Shown here: piece by piece, positions 8,626-18,294 of the stretch
How positions within the stretch are numbered: position 1 is the stretch's first letter
Layout: each line of letters starts with the position of its first letter
From: 66-474 sp035249175
GTDB taxonomy: Bacteria > Pseudomonadota > Gammaproteobacteria > Xanthomonadales > Rhodanobacteraceae
Direction: 5' to 3'
Assembly (NCBI GenBank): GCA_035249175.1
Contig: DATFGT010000103.1
Location: 10,281-74,280 of the forward strand
DNA length: 64,000 nt
The notes under the pieces: generated by a model
Databases searched by the model: none
What the model was told of the DNA's origin: nothing
What the model saw: the letters and a program-made list of their open reading frames with translations, nothing else
Position numbers and translations under genes: made by a program

Positions 8626-9966
8626 ATGGCGCACACAACCGAAACCATCGTTGCCGTCGCGACCCCTGCGGGTCGTGGCGGGGTCGGTGTGGTGCGGATC
8701 TCCGGCGACGCGACGCGTGCCATCGCGAGAGCGATGTGCGGGATCGAACCGGAACCGCGGCGCGCGCGCTTGACCAGGTTCAGCGATGCGGCTGGCGCGA
8801 CGATGGATCAGGGACTCGCCCTTTTTTTTGCAGCGCCACACTCGTTCACCGGGGAAGACGTGCTGGAACTGCATGCCCATGGAAGTCCGGTGGTGCTGGA
8901 CGCGCTGGTGCGGCGCGCGTGTGCGCTGGGCGCGCGGCCCGCTCGGCCAGGCGAGTTTTCCGAACGTGCGTTCTTGAACGGCAAACTCGATCTCAACCAG
9001 GCCGAAGCGGTGGCCGACCTGATCGCGGCGCGTTCTGAGATTCAAGTTCGCGCAGCCCTGCGTTCATTCGAGGGAGAATTCTCGAGACGCGTTCAAGCGC
9101 TTGTCGATGTGGTCACGCGGTTGCGGGTGGAAATCGAAGCCACGATCGACTTCTCCGAAGACGCTTCGGAAAGCGCGCCGAAATCCAAGCTCGAACGCTT
9201 GTTCTCCGAGGCCGCGGCGCAGCTCAGGTCGCTGTTGACGGCCGCGCGCCGCGGTGTGCGCCTTACCGATGGCATGCACGCGGTCATCATCGGCGAGCCC
9301 AATGTCGGCAAATCAAGTCTCCTGAACGCCCTGGCAGGAAGCGCGCGCGCGATCGTCACTGATGTTCCCGGCACCACCCGCGACGTGCTCCGCGAATCGA
9401 TCGTGCTGGATGGCGTGGAGCTCACGCTCGCGGATACCGCCGGTTTGCGTGAATCGACGGACGTGGTCGAGGGCGAAGGCATCCGGCGTGCGCGCGCGGA
9501 ACTGGGGCGCGCCGATTTGGTATTGCGGGTCGTGGACCGCGTGGAGGCGCTCGCGGATAGCGACCTGTTCGATGACACGCCGGCATCGGCCCGACGCGTC
9601 GCGATCGTCAACAAGATCGACCTTGCCGGCGTGCCGCCGTCGCGCGATGAACACAGTGGCGTCACCACCGTCGCGCTGTCCGCACGCAGTGGCGAAGGAC
9701 TCGATCTGCTGCGCGATGTCTTGCGCAATGCCGCGCTGGATGGCGATGCGGGCGGCGAATTCAGCGCACGGCGTCGGCACGTGCTTGCACTGGAACGCAC
9801 CAACGCGTCGCTTCAAAGCGCCCGGTCGGCGCTTGCTGCCGCGACACCGGAACTGGTCGCCGAGGACTTGCTCAATGCGCAGCACGCGCTCGGCGAAATC
9901 GTCGGCACGTTCACCAGTGAAGATCTTCTGGGCGCGATTTTCTCGAGCTTCTGCATCGGGAAATGA
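8626..9966 (+). CDS. mnmE: tRNA modification GTPase MnmE (TrmE)
   Basis: With MnmG it builds the 5-carboxymethylaminomethyl group on wobble uridine 34. 446 aa. The N-terminal formyl-THF-binding domain begins ETIVAVATPAGRGGVGVVRIS. G-domain motifs: GEPNVGKSS near 224-232, DTAGLRE near 271, NKID near 329. The C-terminal CIGK motif required for modification is at the very end. MnmG is not next to it in this window; the atp operon follows. Confidence 0.97.
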   Translation: MAHTTETIVAVATPAGRGGVGVVRISGDATRAIARAMCGIEPEPRRARLTRFSDAAGATMDQGLALFFAAPHSFTGEDVLELHAHGSPVVLDALVRRACALGARPARPGEFSERAFLNGKLDLNQAEAVADLIAARSEIQVRAALRSFEGEFSRRVQALVDVVTRLRVEIEATIDFSEDASESAPKSKLERLFSEAAAQLRSLLTAARRGVRLTDGMHAVIIGEPNVGKSSLLNALAGSARAIVTDVPGTTRDVLRESIVLDGVELTLADTAGLRESTDVVEGEGIRRARAELGRADLVLRVVDRVEALADSDLFDDTPASARRVAIVNKIDLAGVPPSRDEHSGVTTVALSARSGEGLDLLRDVLRNAALDGDAGGEFSARRRHVLALERTNASLQSARSALAAATPELVAEDLLNAQHALGEIVGTFTSEDLLGAIFSSFCIGK

Positions 9967-10118
9967 CCATGGAACGTGGTCATCCCCGGCAGCGTCTGGA
10001 CATGCGCTGATCCGGCATCCATTCAATAGAAGTGGCTTCCCCCACGTGCAGGCTGACCTCACGCGGACGGCACGCCGAAAATTGCTTGAAATTCCGGCAG
10101 CAGCACCTGCCCGCGCGG

Positions 10119-10148
10119 TTGCTCCCGCACGAACGCCGCTGCTACAAT
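10119..10148 (+). promoter_or_regulatory. Predicted sigma-70 promoter of the atp operon
   Basis: TTGCTC (10119-10124), an 18-bp spacer and TACAAT (10143-10148) lie 60 bp before atpI in the 241-bp mnmE-atpI gap. A 7-bp stem (ATGACCA / TGGTCAT, 9963-9983) at the mnmE stop lacks a T-tract. Nothing else is recognisable in the gap. Confidence 0.5.
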
Positions 10149-10207
10149 TCCAAAGCTCGATTGCGGACTTTTGGGGCGAGTGGAAGGCACGCCCGAGGTG
10201 GCTGAAC

Positions 10208-10576
10208 GTGGACAACTCGCTGGCTGCTGGCCGACGGCTCGCCGTCCAGGTTGTGCTGGCGCAAATGGCGGCAGCGGTCATCGCCGGCTTGTTGTTTGAG
10301 TTTCAGGGTGCGGCATCGGCCTTGGGTGCGTTCGGCGGCGGCGGCGTGGTGGCCGTTGGTACCGCAGTGTTGGCGTTTCGGGTATTCAGGCCGTCGCTGG
10401 CGCGAGGCGCCGTCACCCTGCGGCGGTTCGCATTGGGGACGCTGCTGAAGTGGGTGGTCGTGTTGGGCGGGTTGTTCCTGCTCCTGGTGCGACTGCACCT
10501 GCCACTGGTGCCCGTGGTGGTGGGAGCCGGTGCGGCGATGGCGGTCAACTGGCTGGTTTTGCGTTTCGAAATTTGA
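10208..10576 (+). CDS. atpI: ATP synthase subunit I
   Basis: Small membrane protein at the head of atp operons, thought to help c-ring assembly or ion uptake. From GTG at 10208 it is 122 aa (start VDNSLAAGRRLAVQVV) with four predicted membrane segments and several glycines in the second (GAFGGGGVVAVGTAVLAF). No other start fits family length; the frame is open far upstream inside mnmE. The start choice is moderately sure; identity rests on topology and position. Confidence 0.8.
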   Translation: MDNSLAAGRRLAVQVVLAQMAAAVIAGLLFEFQGAASALGAFGGGGVVAVGTAVLAFRVFRPSLARGAVTLRRFALGTLLKWVVVLGGLFLLLVRLHLPLVPVVVGAGAAMAVNWLVLRFEI

Positions 10577-10602
10577 CATCGGGTTAGGCTGGAACTCAAC
10601 GC

Positions 10603-11601
10603 ATGGCGGCAGAAGGTCCCATCACAAGCGGTGCATACATCCTGCACCACCTGACGTACCTCCAGCTCGATCTCAAGACTTGGAAGATCGTCGAGAACTC
10701 CCAAGGGTTCTGGGTGCTGAACATCGATTCGGTGTTCTTTTCGGTGGTGCTGGGCCTGTTGTTCGTGTTCCTGTTTTGGCCCGTGGCAAGGCGCGCCAGC
10801 AGCGGAGTACCGAAAAGCTGGCAGAACTTCGTCGAGGTCTGCTCCGAATTCGTGGGCGGCCAAGTCAAGGACGCCTTCCACCAGAAGTCGAAATTCGTCG
10901 CGCCGATGGCACTGCTGGTGTTCTTCTGGGTGCTGTTCATGAACCTCATGGACCTGCTTCCGGTGGATGCGCTGCCGACGGCGGCCGGAGCCATGGGCAT
11001 TGGACATCTGCGCGTCCTGCCACCGGCCGACCCCAACATCACGCTGTCGATGTCGTTGACGGTGTTCCTGCTGTGCTTCTGGTACAGCTTCTACTGCAAG
11101 GGCTTGAAGCTCGTCGCCAAGGAAGCGTTTTTGCTTCCGTTCGGCAAGTGGATGATGCCGGTCAATTTCGTGCTGAAGGTGGTCGAGGAATTGTCCAAGC
11201 CGCTCAGCCTTGGCTTGCGACTGTTCGGCAACATGTATGCCGGCGAGGTGATCTTCATCCTGCTGGCCGCGCTGACACTGCGCTACACCGCACCGGCGCA
11301 CATTGCTCCGCTCAACGGCGCCTCGTTTTTCATCTTCGCCGCGTTGGCCGTACTTACCGTAGGCCTGTTCGCCTACGGCAAGGGCAAGTGGCTGCGCGGA
11401 TGGCTGCCACTGGCACTGCTGCTGGTGGTCGCCGCCGGCAGCATCATCGGGTTCCTGCCCGCGATTGGCGGCCAGACCTATTACCAGATCCTGTTCGCAA
11501 CCGGCTGGGGCATCTTCCACTGGCTGATCATTGCGCTGCAGGCATACATCTTCATGGTGTTGACCGTCGCTTATCTCTCGATGGCGGCCGAGCACCACTG
11601 A
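10603..11601 (+). CDS. atpB: F0F1 ATP synthase subunit a, with extra membrane segment pair
   Basis: Proton-channel subunit of F0. 332 aa, longer than the E. coli protein (271 aa). The conserved helix with the essential arginine is present as GLRLFGNMYAGE (Arg206), and the C-terminus LIIALQAYIFMVLTVAYLSMA is typical. Between them, 97 residues separate NMYAGE from QAYIFM, against about 32 in E. coli. The extra part (about residues 220-285) includes two further hydrophobic stretches joined by AYGKGKWLRGW. The frame is intact, so this looks like a real insertion rather than an error. Confidence 0.95.
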   Translation: MAAEGPITSGAYILHHLTYLQLDLKTWKIVENSQGFWVLNIDSVFFSVVLGLLFVFLFWPVARRASSGVPKSWQNFVEVCSEFVGGQVKDAFHQKSKFVAPMALLVFFWVLFMNLMDLLPVDALPTAAGAMGIGHLRVLPPADPNITLSMSLTVFLLCFWYSFYCKGLKLVAKEAFLLPFGKWMMPVNFVLKVVEELSKPLSLGLRLFGNMYAGEVIFILLAALTLRYTAPAHIAPLNGASFFIFAALAVLTVGLFAYGKGKWLRGWLPLALLLVVAAGSIIGFLPAIGGQTYYQILFATGWGIFHWLIIALQAYIFMVLTVAYLSMAAEHH

Positions 11602-11650
11602 CGTTTGTTTTTACCACCACTGTTCAAACCAAGCACTACGGAGACACATA

Positions 11651-11947
11651 ATGGATATCAGCGCACTGGCCAGTGTTGAAGGCTTCACCGCCCTGGCTGC
11701 CGGCTTCATGCTCGGCCTGGCAGGCATCGGCGCCGCCATCGGCATGGGCCTGATGGGCGGCAAGTTCCTCGAAAGTTCCGCGCGCCAGCCCGAGCTGGTG
11801 CCGATGCTGCAGGGCAAAATGTTCCTGCTGGTCGGCCTGATCGACGCGATTCCGATCATCGGCGTGGGTATCGCGCTGTACGTGATCTTCGTCGATCCGT
11901 TCTCCGGCCACGTGCTGGCGCAGGCCGCCGGCGCGGCAGCGAAGTAA
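11651..11947 (+). CDS. atpE: F0F1 ATP synthase subunit c
   Basis: Ring-forming proton carrier, 98 aa, two membrane helices. The proton-binding carboxylate is Asp65 in LVGLIDAIPII, and the polar loop is SSARQPELVP. The glycine motif LGLAGIGAAIGMGLMGG marks helix 1. The ion-site residues look proton-type rather than sodium-type. A GGAGA ribosome-binding site precedes it. Confidence 0.97.
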   Translation: MDISALASVEGFTALAAGFMLGLAGIGAAIGMGLMGGKFLESSARQPELVPMLQGKMFLLVGLIDAIPIIGVGIALYVIFVDPFSGHVLAQAAGAAAK

Positions 11948-12002
11948 CGCTGCTGCACGATCGAGACGTTGAGCCCCAGAGTTACGCGAGAGGATTGCGA
12001 CC

Positions 12003-12473
12003 GTGAGCCTTAATGCCACGCTCATCGCCCAGATGCTGGTCTTTTTGATCCTCGTCTGGTTCACGATGAAATACATTTGGCCGCCGATCATGCGGGCCAT
12101 GGACGAGCGCGCCAAGCGCATCGCGGAAGGGCTTGAAGCGGCCGACCGCGCGCGCCAGGAATTGGCCGAAGCGAACACGCGTGCCGACGACGAAGTGAAG
12201 AAGGCGCGCGCGGAAGCCACTGTCATCATCGAGCGTGCCAACCAGCAGGCCGGACAGATCGTCGACAAGGCGCGCACCGACGCATTGCGGGAAGCCGCGC
12301 GGCAGAAAGCCGCGGCGCAGGCCGACATCGACAACATGGCTCACCGCGCCCGCGCCGAATTGCGCGGCCAGGTCGCGACGCTGGCGGTGCAGGGCGCCGA
12401 AAAGATCCTGGGCCGCGAGGTCGACGCAGGGACACACAAGGCGCTGCTCGACGAACTGGTGGCCGAGATCTGA
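12003..12473 (+). CDS. atpF: F0F1 ATP synthase subunit b
   Basis: Peripheral-stalk subunit. 156 aa from GTG at 12003: an N-terminal membrane anchor (about residues 5-25), then a long charged Ala/Arg/Glu-rich helix and the C-terminal delta-binding end. It stops 3 bp before atpH, so the two are probably translationally coupled. Confidence 0.96.
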   Translation: MSLNATLIAQMLVFLILVWFTMKYIWPPIMRAMDERAKRIAEGLEAADRARQELAEANTRADDEVKKARAEATVIIERANQQAGQIVDKARTDALREAARQKAAAQADIDNMAHRARAELRGQVATLAVQGAEKILGREVDAGTHKALLDELVAEI

Positions 12474-12476
12474 TCC

Positions 12477-13010
12477 ATGATGCAGCCCCTCACCATCGCT
12501 CGTCCCTACGCGCGCGCCGCGTACGAAATCGCGTCTGCGCATGATGCGCAGAACGAGTGGGCGAAAAAGCTGGCGTTCGCGGCGGAAGTCGCGGCCGAGC
12601 CGCAGGTCGTCGCGCTGTTCGGTGACCCTCGCCTGTCGCCGCATATGCTGGCGTCGCTGTTCCTGCGGGGGGGCGAAGCCGCGGATTCTGAATTCGCGCG
12701 TTTCCTCGGGGTGCTCGCCGACAACCGCCGCCTGCGTGAGTTGCCGGAAATCGCTGCGCTGTTCGAGCAAATGAAGCGGGATGCCGAGCACGTGTTGCGG
12801 GTGCGCGTACGCAGCGCGGTGCCGCTGGATGACGCCGAAGCCGCTCGGCTGGTGGAAGCGCTCAAGCGACGCTTCAACAGCGACATCGACCTCGAGCGCA
12901 GCGTCGATCCGGCGATACTCGGCGGCGCGGTGATCGATGCCGGCGAAACCGTCATCGACGGGTCGCTGAAGAGCCGCCTCGCCAAACTCGGAACCGCGTT
13001 GACGAATTGA
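12477..13010 (+). CDS. atpH: F0F1 ATP synthase subunit delta
   Basis: Stalk protein linking subunit b to the F1 head. 177 aa, usual length. It begins with the family pattern TIARPYARAAYEIA and ends with GGAVIDAGETVIDGSLKSRL near 150-170. Position between atpF and atpA confirms it. Confidence 0.96.
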   Translation: MMQPLTIARPYARAAYEIASAHDAQNEWAKKLAFAAEVAAEPQVVALFGDPRLSPHMLASLFLRGGEAADSEFARFLGVLADNRRLRELPEIAALFEQMKRDAEHVLRVRVRSAVPLDDAEAARLVEALKRRFNSDIDLERSVDPAILGGAVIDAGETVIDGSLKSRLAKLGTALTN

Positions 13011-13067
13011 TTCGCGACTATTGAAGGCGGCGCCGCACCGGGCGGCGCTCGCAACAGGAAAACCATC

Positions 13068-14615
<1,548 letters not shown>

Positions 14616-14617
14616 GC

Positions 14618-14769
14618 GTAGGGCGGGAGAAGCGATAGCGACAAATTCGTCTGGAACGAATTTGGACGGCCGCAGGCCGGCCCTGAGCGCAAGCGAGGGG
14701 TGAGCATCAGGGATGATGCGAACAATCCCGCCATTGGAGGCGTTGAAGGCGGGTTGGCATCCGCCCTAC
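14618..14769. repeat. MITE-like interspersed repeat between atpA and atpG
   Basis: 152-bp block bounded by perfect 9-bp terminal inverted repeats GTAGGGCGG (14618-14626) and CCGCCCTAC (14761-14769). Inside, CAAATTCGT / ACGAATTTG (14642-14664) forms a 9-bp stem with a 5-base loop, followed by the GC-rich GGCCGCAGGCCGGCC. No coding capacity. It ends 12 bp before atpG and so abuts its ribosome-binding site AGAGAAGG. Elements of this look are multi-copy in related genomes, to my knowledge; copy number here is unchecked. Confidence 0.7.
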
Positions 14770-14781
14770 AAGAGAAGGCAC

Positions 14782-15702
14782 ATGGCAGGCGCAAGAGAAA
14801 TCCGCAGCAAGATCAAGAGCGTCGCGAACACCCGCAAGGTGACGAGCGCGCTGCAGATGGTGTCTGCGTCAAAGATCCGCAAGGCGCAGGACCTGATGCA
14901 GACCTCTCGCCCCTATGCACTGCACATGCGCAACGTGGTCGCGCACATCGCGCAGGCGTCGCCGGATTATCAGCATCCTGCGCTGCGTGAGCGCGAGGTC
15001 AAGCACGTGTGCTATCTGGTCGTCTCGACCGACCGCGGCCTGTGCGGCGGCTTGAACGCCAACCTGTTCCGCAAGGTGCTGGCCGATATCCATGGCTGGC
15101 AGCAGAAAGGCGTCGGGGTCGAGATCATCGCGATCGGCCAGAAGGCGGCGCAGTTCTTCCGCCGCATCAAGGTCGACCTGGTCGGCACGCTCACGCACCT
15201 CGGTGATCACCCGCGTCTGGAGAAGCTTATCGGCGTGATGAAGATCGCCGACGATGGTTTCATGCAGGGCAAGATCGACCGCGTCTATCTTTGCTACAAC
15301 CAGTTCGTCAACACCATGACCCAGCGCGCGACCGTGGACGTGTTGCTGCCGTTGCCAGCCGTGGCCGAGGAAATCGAGACGAGTGCGGGTGATGAACTGC
15401 ATCCTGCTTCCGACGTCGCCAAGGTCGCGCGGGCGACGAGCTGGGATTACCTGTACGAACCGGATGCAGAAACCGTGATTCGGCATGTACTCAACCGTTA
15501 CTTCGAGGCGATGGTGTACCACGCCACGCTGGAGAATCTCGCCAGCGAACACGCCGCACGAATGGTGGCGATGAAGGCTGCCTCGGACAACGCCACCAAG
15601 GCCATCGATACCTTGACGTTGATCTACAACAAGGCACGCCAGGCGGCCATTACCCAGGAAATTTCCGAAATCGTCGGCGGCGCCGCGGCTGTGGGCGGGT
15701 GA
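14782..15702 (+). CDS. atpG: F0F1 ATP synthase subunit gamma
   Basis: Rotor shaft of F1. ATG at 14782 (306 aa) gives the canonical start MAGAREIRSKIKSVANTRKV; an upstream in-frame ATG at 14713 lies within the repeat and is rejected. STDRGLCGGLNANLF is near 87-101, and the conserved C-terminus ATLENLASEHAARMVAM ends in the coupling helix. AGAGAAGG serves as ribosome-binding site. Confidence 0.97.
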   Translation: MAGAREIRSKIKSVANTRKVTSALQMVSASKIRKAQDLMQTSRPYALHMRNVVAHIAQASPDYQHPALREREVKHVCYLVVSTDRGLCGGLNANLFRKVLADIHGWQQKGVGVEIIAIGQKAAQFFRRIKVDLVGTLTHLGDHPRLEKLIGVMKIADDGFMQGKIDRVYLCYNQFVNTMTQRATVDVLLPLPAVAEEIETSAGDELHPASDVAKVARATSWDYLYEPDAETVIRHVLNRYFEAMVYHATLENLASEHAARMVAMKAASDNATKAIDTLTLIYNKARQAAITQEISEIVGGAAAVGG

Positions 15703-15710
15703 TTTGATTT

Positions 15711-15824
15711 TCCTTCTCCGGCCGGGAGAAGGTGACGCGCAGCGCCGGATGAGGGTCCGGGCTCGCATCACCAAGCACGCGAAACCGAACCCTCACCCCT
15801 GCCCCTCTCCAGGAGGGAGGGGTC
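15711..15824. repeat. Interspersed hairpin repeat between atpG and atpD
   Basis: The block opens with the stem CCTTCTCC / GGAGAAGG (15712-15732) followed by a GGATGAGGGT word, and ends with CCCTCACCCC plus an imperfect CCCCTCTCC / GGAGGGAGGGG stem (15802-15822). This two-hairpin layout is a widespread non-coding repeat type in Xanthomonadales and some Betaproteobacteria, as I recall it. It fills most of the 149-bp atpG-atpD gap. Confidence 0.65.
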
Positions 15825-15851
15825 AATTCGAATTGAGTCGAGGATTACACA

Positions 15852-17291
15852 ATGAGCCAAGGCAAGATCGTTCAAATCATCGGCGCGGTGGTCGACGTCG
15901 AATTTCCGCGCGACGCGGTGCCGAAGGTGTATGACGCGCTCAAGGTGCAGGGCACCGCGGTCACGCTGGAGGTCCAGCAGCAGTTGGGTGACGGCGTGGT
16001 GCGTACGATCGCGCTCGGTTCCACCGACGGCCTGAAGCGCAACCTCGAAGTCACCAACACCGGTGCGTACATCAAGGTGCCGGTCGGCAAGGCCACGCTG
16101 GGCCGCATCATGAACGTGCTGGGCGAGCCGATCGACGAGCGCGGTCCGGTGAATGCCGAACAACAGTGGGAAATCCACCGCGCGGCGCCGTCTTACGAGG
16201 ATCAAGCTGCGGCCAACGAACTGCTGGAAACCGGCATCAAGGTGATCGACCTGATGTGCCCGTTTGCCAAGGGCGGCAAGGTCGGCCTGTTCGGCGGCGC
16301 GGGCGTGGGCAAGACCGTGACCATGCTGGAGCTGATCAACAACATCGCGACCCAGCACTCGGGCCTTTCCGTGTTCGCGGGCGTCGGCGAGCGTACTCGC
16401 GAAGGCAACGACTTCTATCACGAAATGATCGAAGCCGGCGTCGTCAAACCCGACGACTTCCCGCAGTCCAAGGTGGCGATGGTGTACGGCCAGATGAACG
16501 AGCCGCCGGGCAACCGCCTGCGCGTCGCGCTGACTGGCCTCACCATGGCCGAATATTTCCGCGACGAGAAGGACGCCTCGGGCAAGGGCCGCGACGTGTT
16601 GCTGTTCATCGACAACATCTACCGCTACACGCTGGCGGGGACCGAGGTATCCGCGCTGCTGGGTCGCATGCCGTCGGCGGTGGGATACCAGCCGACCCTG
16701 GCGGACGAGATGGGCCGCCTGCAGGAACGCATTACTTCGACCAAGACCGGCTCGATCACGTCGATCCAGGCGGTATATGTTCCGGCCGACGACTACACCG
16801 ATCCGTCGCCTGCGACCACCTTCGCGCACTTGGATTCGACGGTCGCGCTGTCGCGCGACATCGCCTCGCTCGGCATCTATCCCGCGGTCGACCCGCTGGC
16901 TTCGACTTCGCGCCAGCTCGATCCGCTGGTGATCGGCCAGGAACACTACGATGTCGCGCGCAAGGTGCAGGGCACTCTGCAGCGCTACAAGGAATTGAAG
17001 GACATCATCGCGATCCTCGGGATGGACGAGCTTTCCGAAGCCGACAAGCAGGCCGTGTACCGCGCGCGCAAGTGCGAGCGCTTCTTCTCCCAGCCGTTTC
17101 ACGTGGCGGAAGTGTTCACAGGCTCGCCCGGCAAGTACGTGCCGCTGAAGGAAACCATCCGCGCGTTCAAGATGATCGTCGAGGGCGAAGTCGACCACCT
17201 ACCGGAACAGGCGTTCTACATGGTCGGCGGCATCGAAGACGCCATCAAGAAGGGCGAGGCGATGAACGCCTCCGAGAAGAAGGCAGCGTAA
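15852..17291 (+). CDS. atpD: F0F1 ATP synthase subunit beta
   Basis: Catalytic subunit of F1, 479 aa. Walker A GGAGVGKT is near 148-155, GERTREGND near 180-188, and the Walker B region DVLLFIDNIYRYT near 246-258. The start MSQGKIVQIIGAVVDVEF is typical. It is separated from atpG by the second repeat. Confidence 0.98.
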   Translation: MSQGKIVQIIGAVVDVEFPRDAVPKVYDALKVQGTAVTLEVQQQLGDGVVRTIALGSTDGLKRNLEVTNTGAYIKVPVGKATLGRIMNVLGEPIDERGPVNAEQQWEIHRAAPSYEDQAAANELLETGIKVIDLMCPFAKGGKVGLFGGAGVGKTVTMLELINNIATQHSGLSVFAGVGERTREGNDFYHEMIEAGVVKPDDFPQSKVAMVYGQMNEPPGNRLRVALTGLTMAEYFRDEKDASGKGRDVLLFIDNIYRYTLAGTEVSALLGRMPSAVGYQPTLADEMGRLQERITSTKTGSITSIQAVYVPADDYTDPSPATTFAHLDSTVALSRDIASLGIYPAVDPLASTSRQLDPLVIGQEHYDVARKVQGTLQRYKELKDIIAILGMDELSEADKQAVYRARKCERFFSQPFHVAEVFTGSPGKYVPLKETIRAFKMIVEGEVDHLPEQAFYMVGGIEDAIKKGEAMNASEKKAA

Positions 17292-17303
17292 AGGCGCACC
17301 ATC

Positions 17304-17726
17304 ATGGCCACCATCCGTTGCGACATCGTCAGTGCCGAAGCCAATATTTTCCACGGCGACGTGGCCTTGGTCGTTGCCAGTGGCGAAGCGGGCGAGTTGG
17401 GCATCGCGCCGCGCCACGAGCCACTGCTCACGCGCCTGAAGCCGGGCCAGGTCGAGGTGGTCGGCGAGGACGGCAAGCGCCAGTCGTACTATGTTTCCGG
17501 AGGAATTCTCGAAGTGCAGCCGGACGTGGTGACGGTGCTGGCCGACGCCGCCCTGCGTGCGGATGAGATCGACGAGGCTGCTGCGCGCCGTGCCAAGGAA
17601 GAGGCCGAACGCGTGCTTGCCAATCGTGGCGAGGCCAAGACCGTCGAACAGGCACAGGAACAACTCACGCAAGCCGTCGCGCAGTTGCAGGCGCTGGAAC
17701 GGCTGCGTCGCAGCCTGCAACACTGA
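17304..17726 (+). CDS. atpC: F0F1 ATP synthase subunit epsilon
   Basis: Regulatory subunit of the central stalk, 140 aa. The N-terminal beta-sandwich includes GELGIAPRHEPLLTRLKPG, and the C-terminal helical hairpin is Ala/Glu/Arg-rich. Last gene of the operon; no T-tract terminator is obvious after it. Confidence 0.96.
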   Translation: MATIRCDIVSAEANIFHGDVALVVASGEAGELGIAPRHEPLLTRLKPGQVEVVGEDGKRQSYYVSGGILEVQPDVVTVLADAALRADEIDEAAARRAKEEAERVLANRGEAKTVEQAQEQLTQAVAQLQALERLRRSLQH

Positions 17727-18198
17727 CAGGCTGTCGGCCAAACCCCTCGTGCACGCGGCGCGATCGAAGCACGCCGCGTCGCCTCGATGCGTAGCTCGAC
17801 ACCCAGTGTAGCTCGACACCCAGTGTAGTCGAGGTCAAGTCGCGCCTGCCTTCCATTCGCCTTCGAGGATGGGTCGCGACAGCACAGCGGATTGCCTGCG
17901 ATTGCCAACGTCTTTGGGATTCTCGAGATCCCTTTGGCGCTCCTTGGCGTCCCTTGCCCAAAGGATTCGACGGGTGCAAACCAATGGACCGACCCGCCCC
18001 AGGCGCATCGACACCTCCGACTTGTCAGGGGACGTGGCCGGGGGCACACGGCCTCCATCGCTCCCTGCGGCGCTCTGCTCACATTTTCTTTTGGAATCAG
18101 TCGGATGTAGCCAGTTGTCGAGTGAATGCGCGTGTCAGGCCATGACCTCTTTTTGGGCATGTTTCGTGCAAGAAGGTCAATACAGTACTGTCAAAAAC
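17727..18198. other. Long unexplained gap between atpC and the polysaccharide locus
   Basis: Most of the 568-bp gap before 18295. It contains a short tandem repeat (17791-17824) and then about 280 bp (17835-18115) open in several frames on both strands but with no recognisable family and no good ribosome-binding site. A weak sigma-54-like word, GGGCATGTTTCGTGCA, lies at 18155-18170. The open stretch could be a decayed gene or an interspersed element; I cannot decide. Confidence 0.4.
17791..17824. repeat. Tandem 17-bp duplication
   Basis: GTAGCTCGACACCCAGT occurs twice in direct succession (17791-17807, 17808-17824), followed by another GTAG. It looks like a slippage duplication at the edge of the unexplained block. 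Confidence 0.85.
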
Positions 18199-18226
18199 TT
18201 GAACTACGTCACATTTGTAGTATAAA
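18182..18226 (+). promoter_or_regulatory. Predicted sigma-70 promoter and palindrome before the exosortase locus
   Basis: TTGAAC (18199-18204), a 16-bp spacer and TATAAA (18221-18226) form a good -35/-10 pair about 70 bp before the first gene. Just upstream is the perfect 10-bp palindrome ACAGTACTGT (18182-18191), a possible operator. This is the best candidate for the main promoter of the polysaccharide operon. Confidence 0.55.
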
Positions 18227-18294
18227 GATTGCCCTTTCGCGATCGGCCGGGCCGGTGGAAAGGAATCAACAATCAACATGGAGGGGTCGCGAGC

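Noticed and set aside
10303..11598. 431-codon minus-strand open frame
   Set aside because: Antisense to atpI-atpB; composition is His/Gln/Arg-rich as expected from a shadow frame.
14713..14781. Upstream ATG as the start of atpG
   Set aside because: It lies in the repeat element; ATG 14782 gives the conserved gamma N-terminus and has a ribosome-binding site.
17100..17112. Third parS-like word GTTTCACGTGG in atpD
   Set aside because: Only half of the palindrome matches; the right arm is GCGGA instead of a complement.
15768..17198. 476-codon minus-strand open frame
   Set aside because: Antisense to atpD and without recognisable motifs.
17489..18160. Minus-strand frame across atpC and the following gap
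   Set aside because: Overlaps atpC in antisense and has no ribosome-binding site; treated only as part of an unexplained block.
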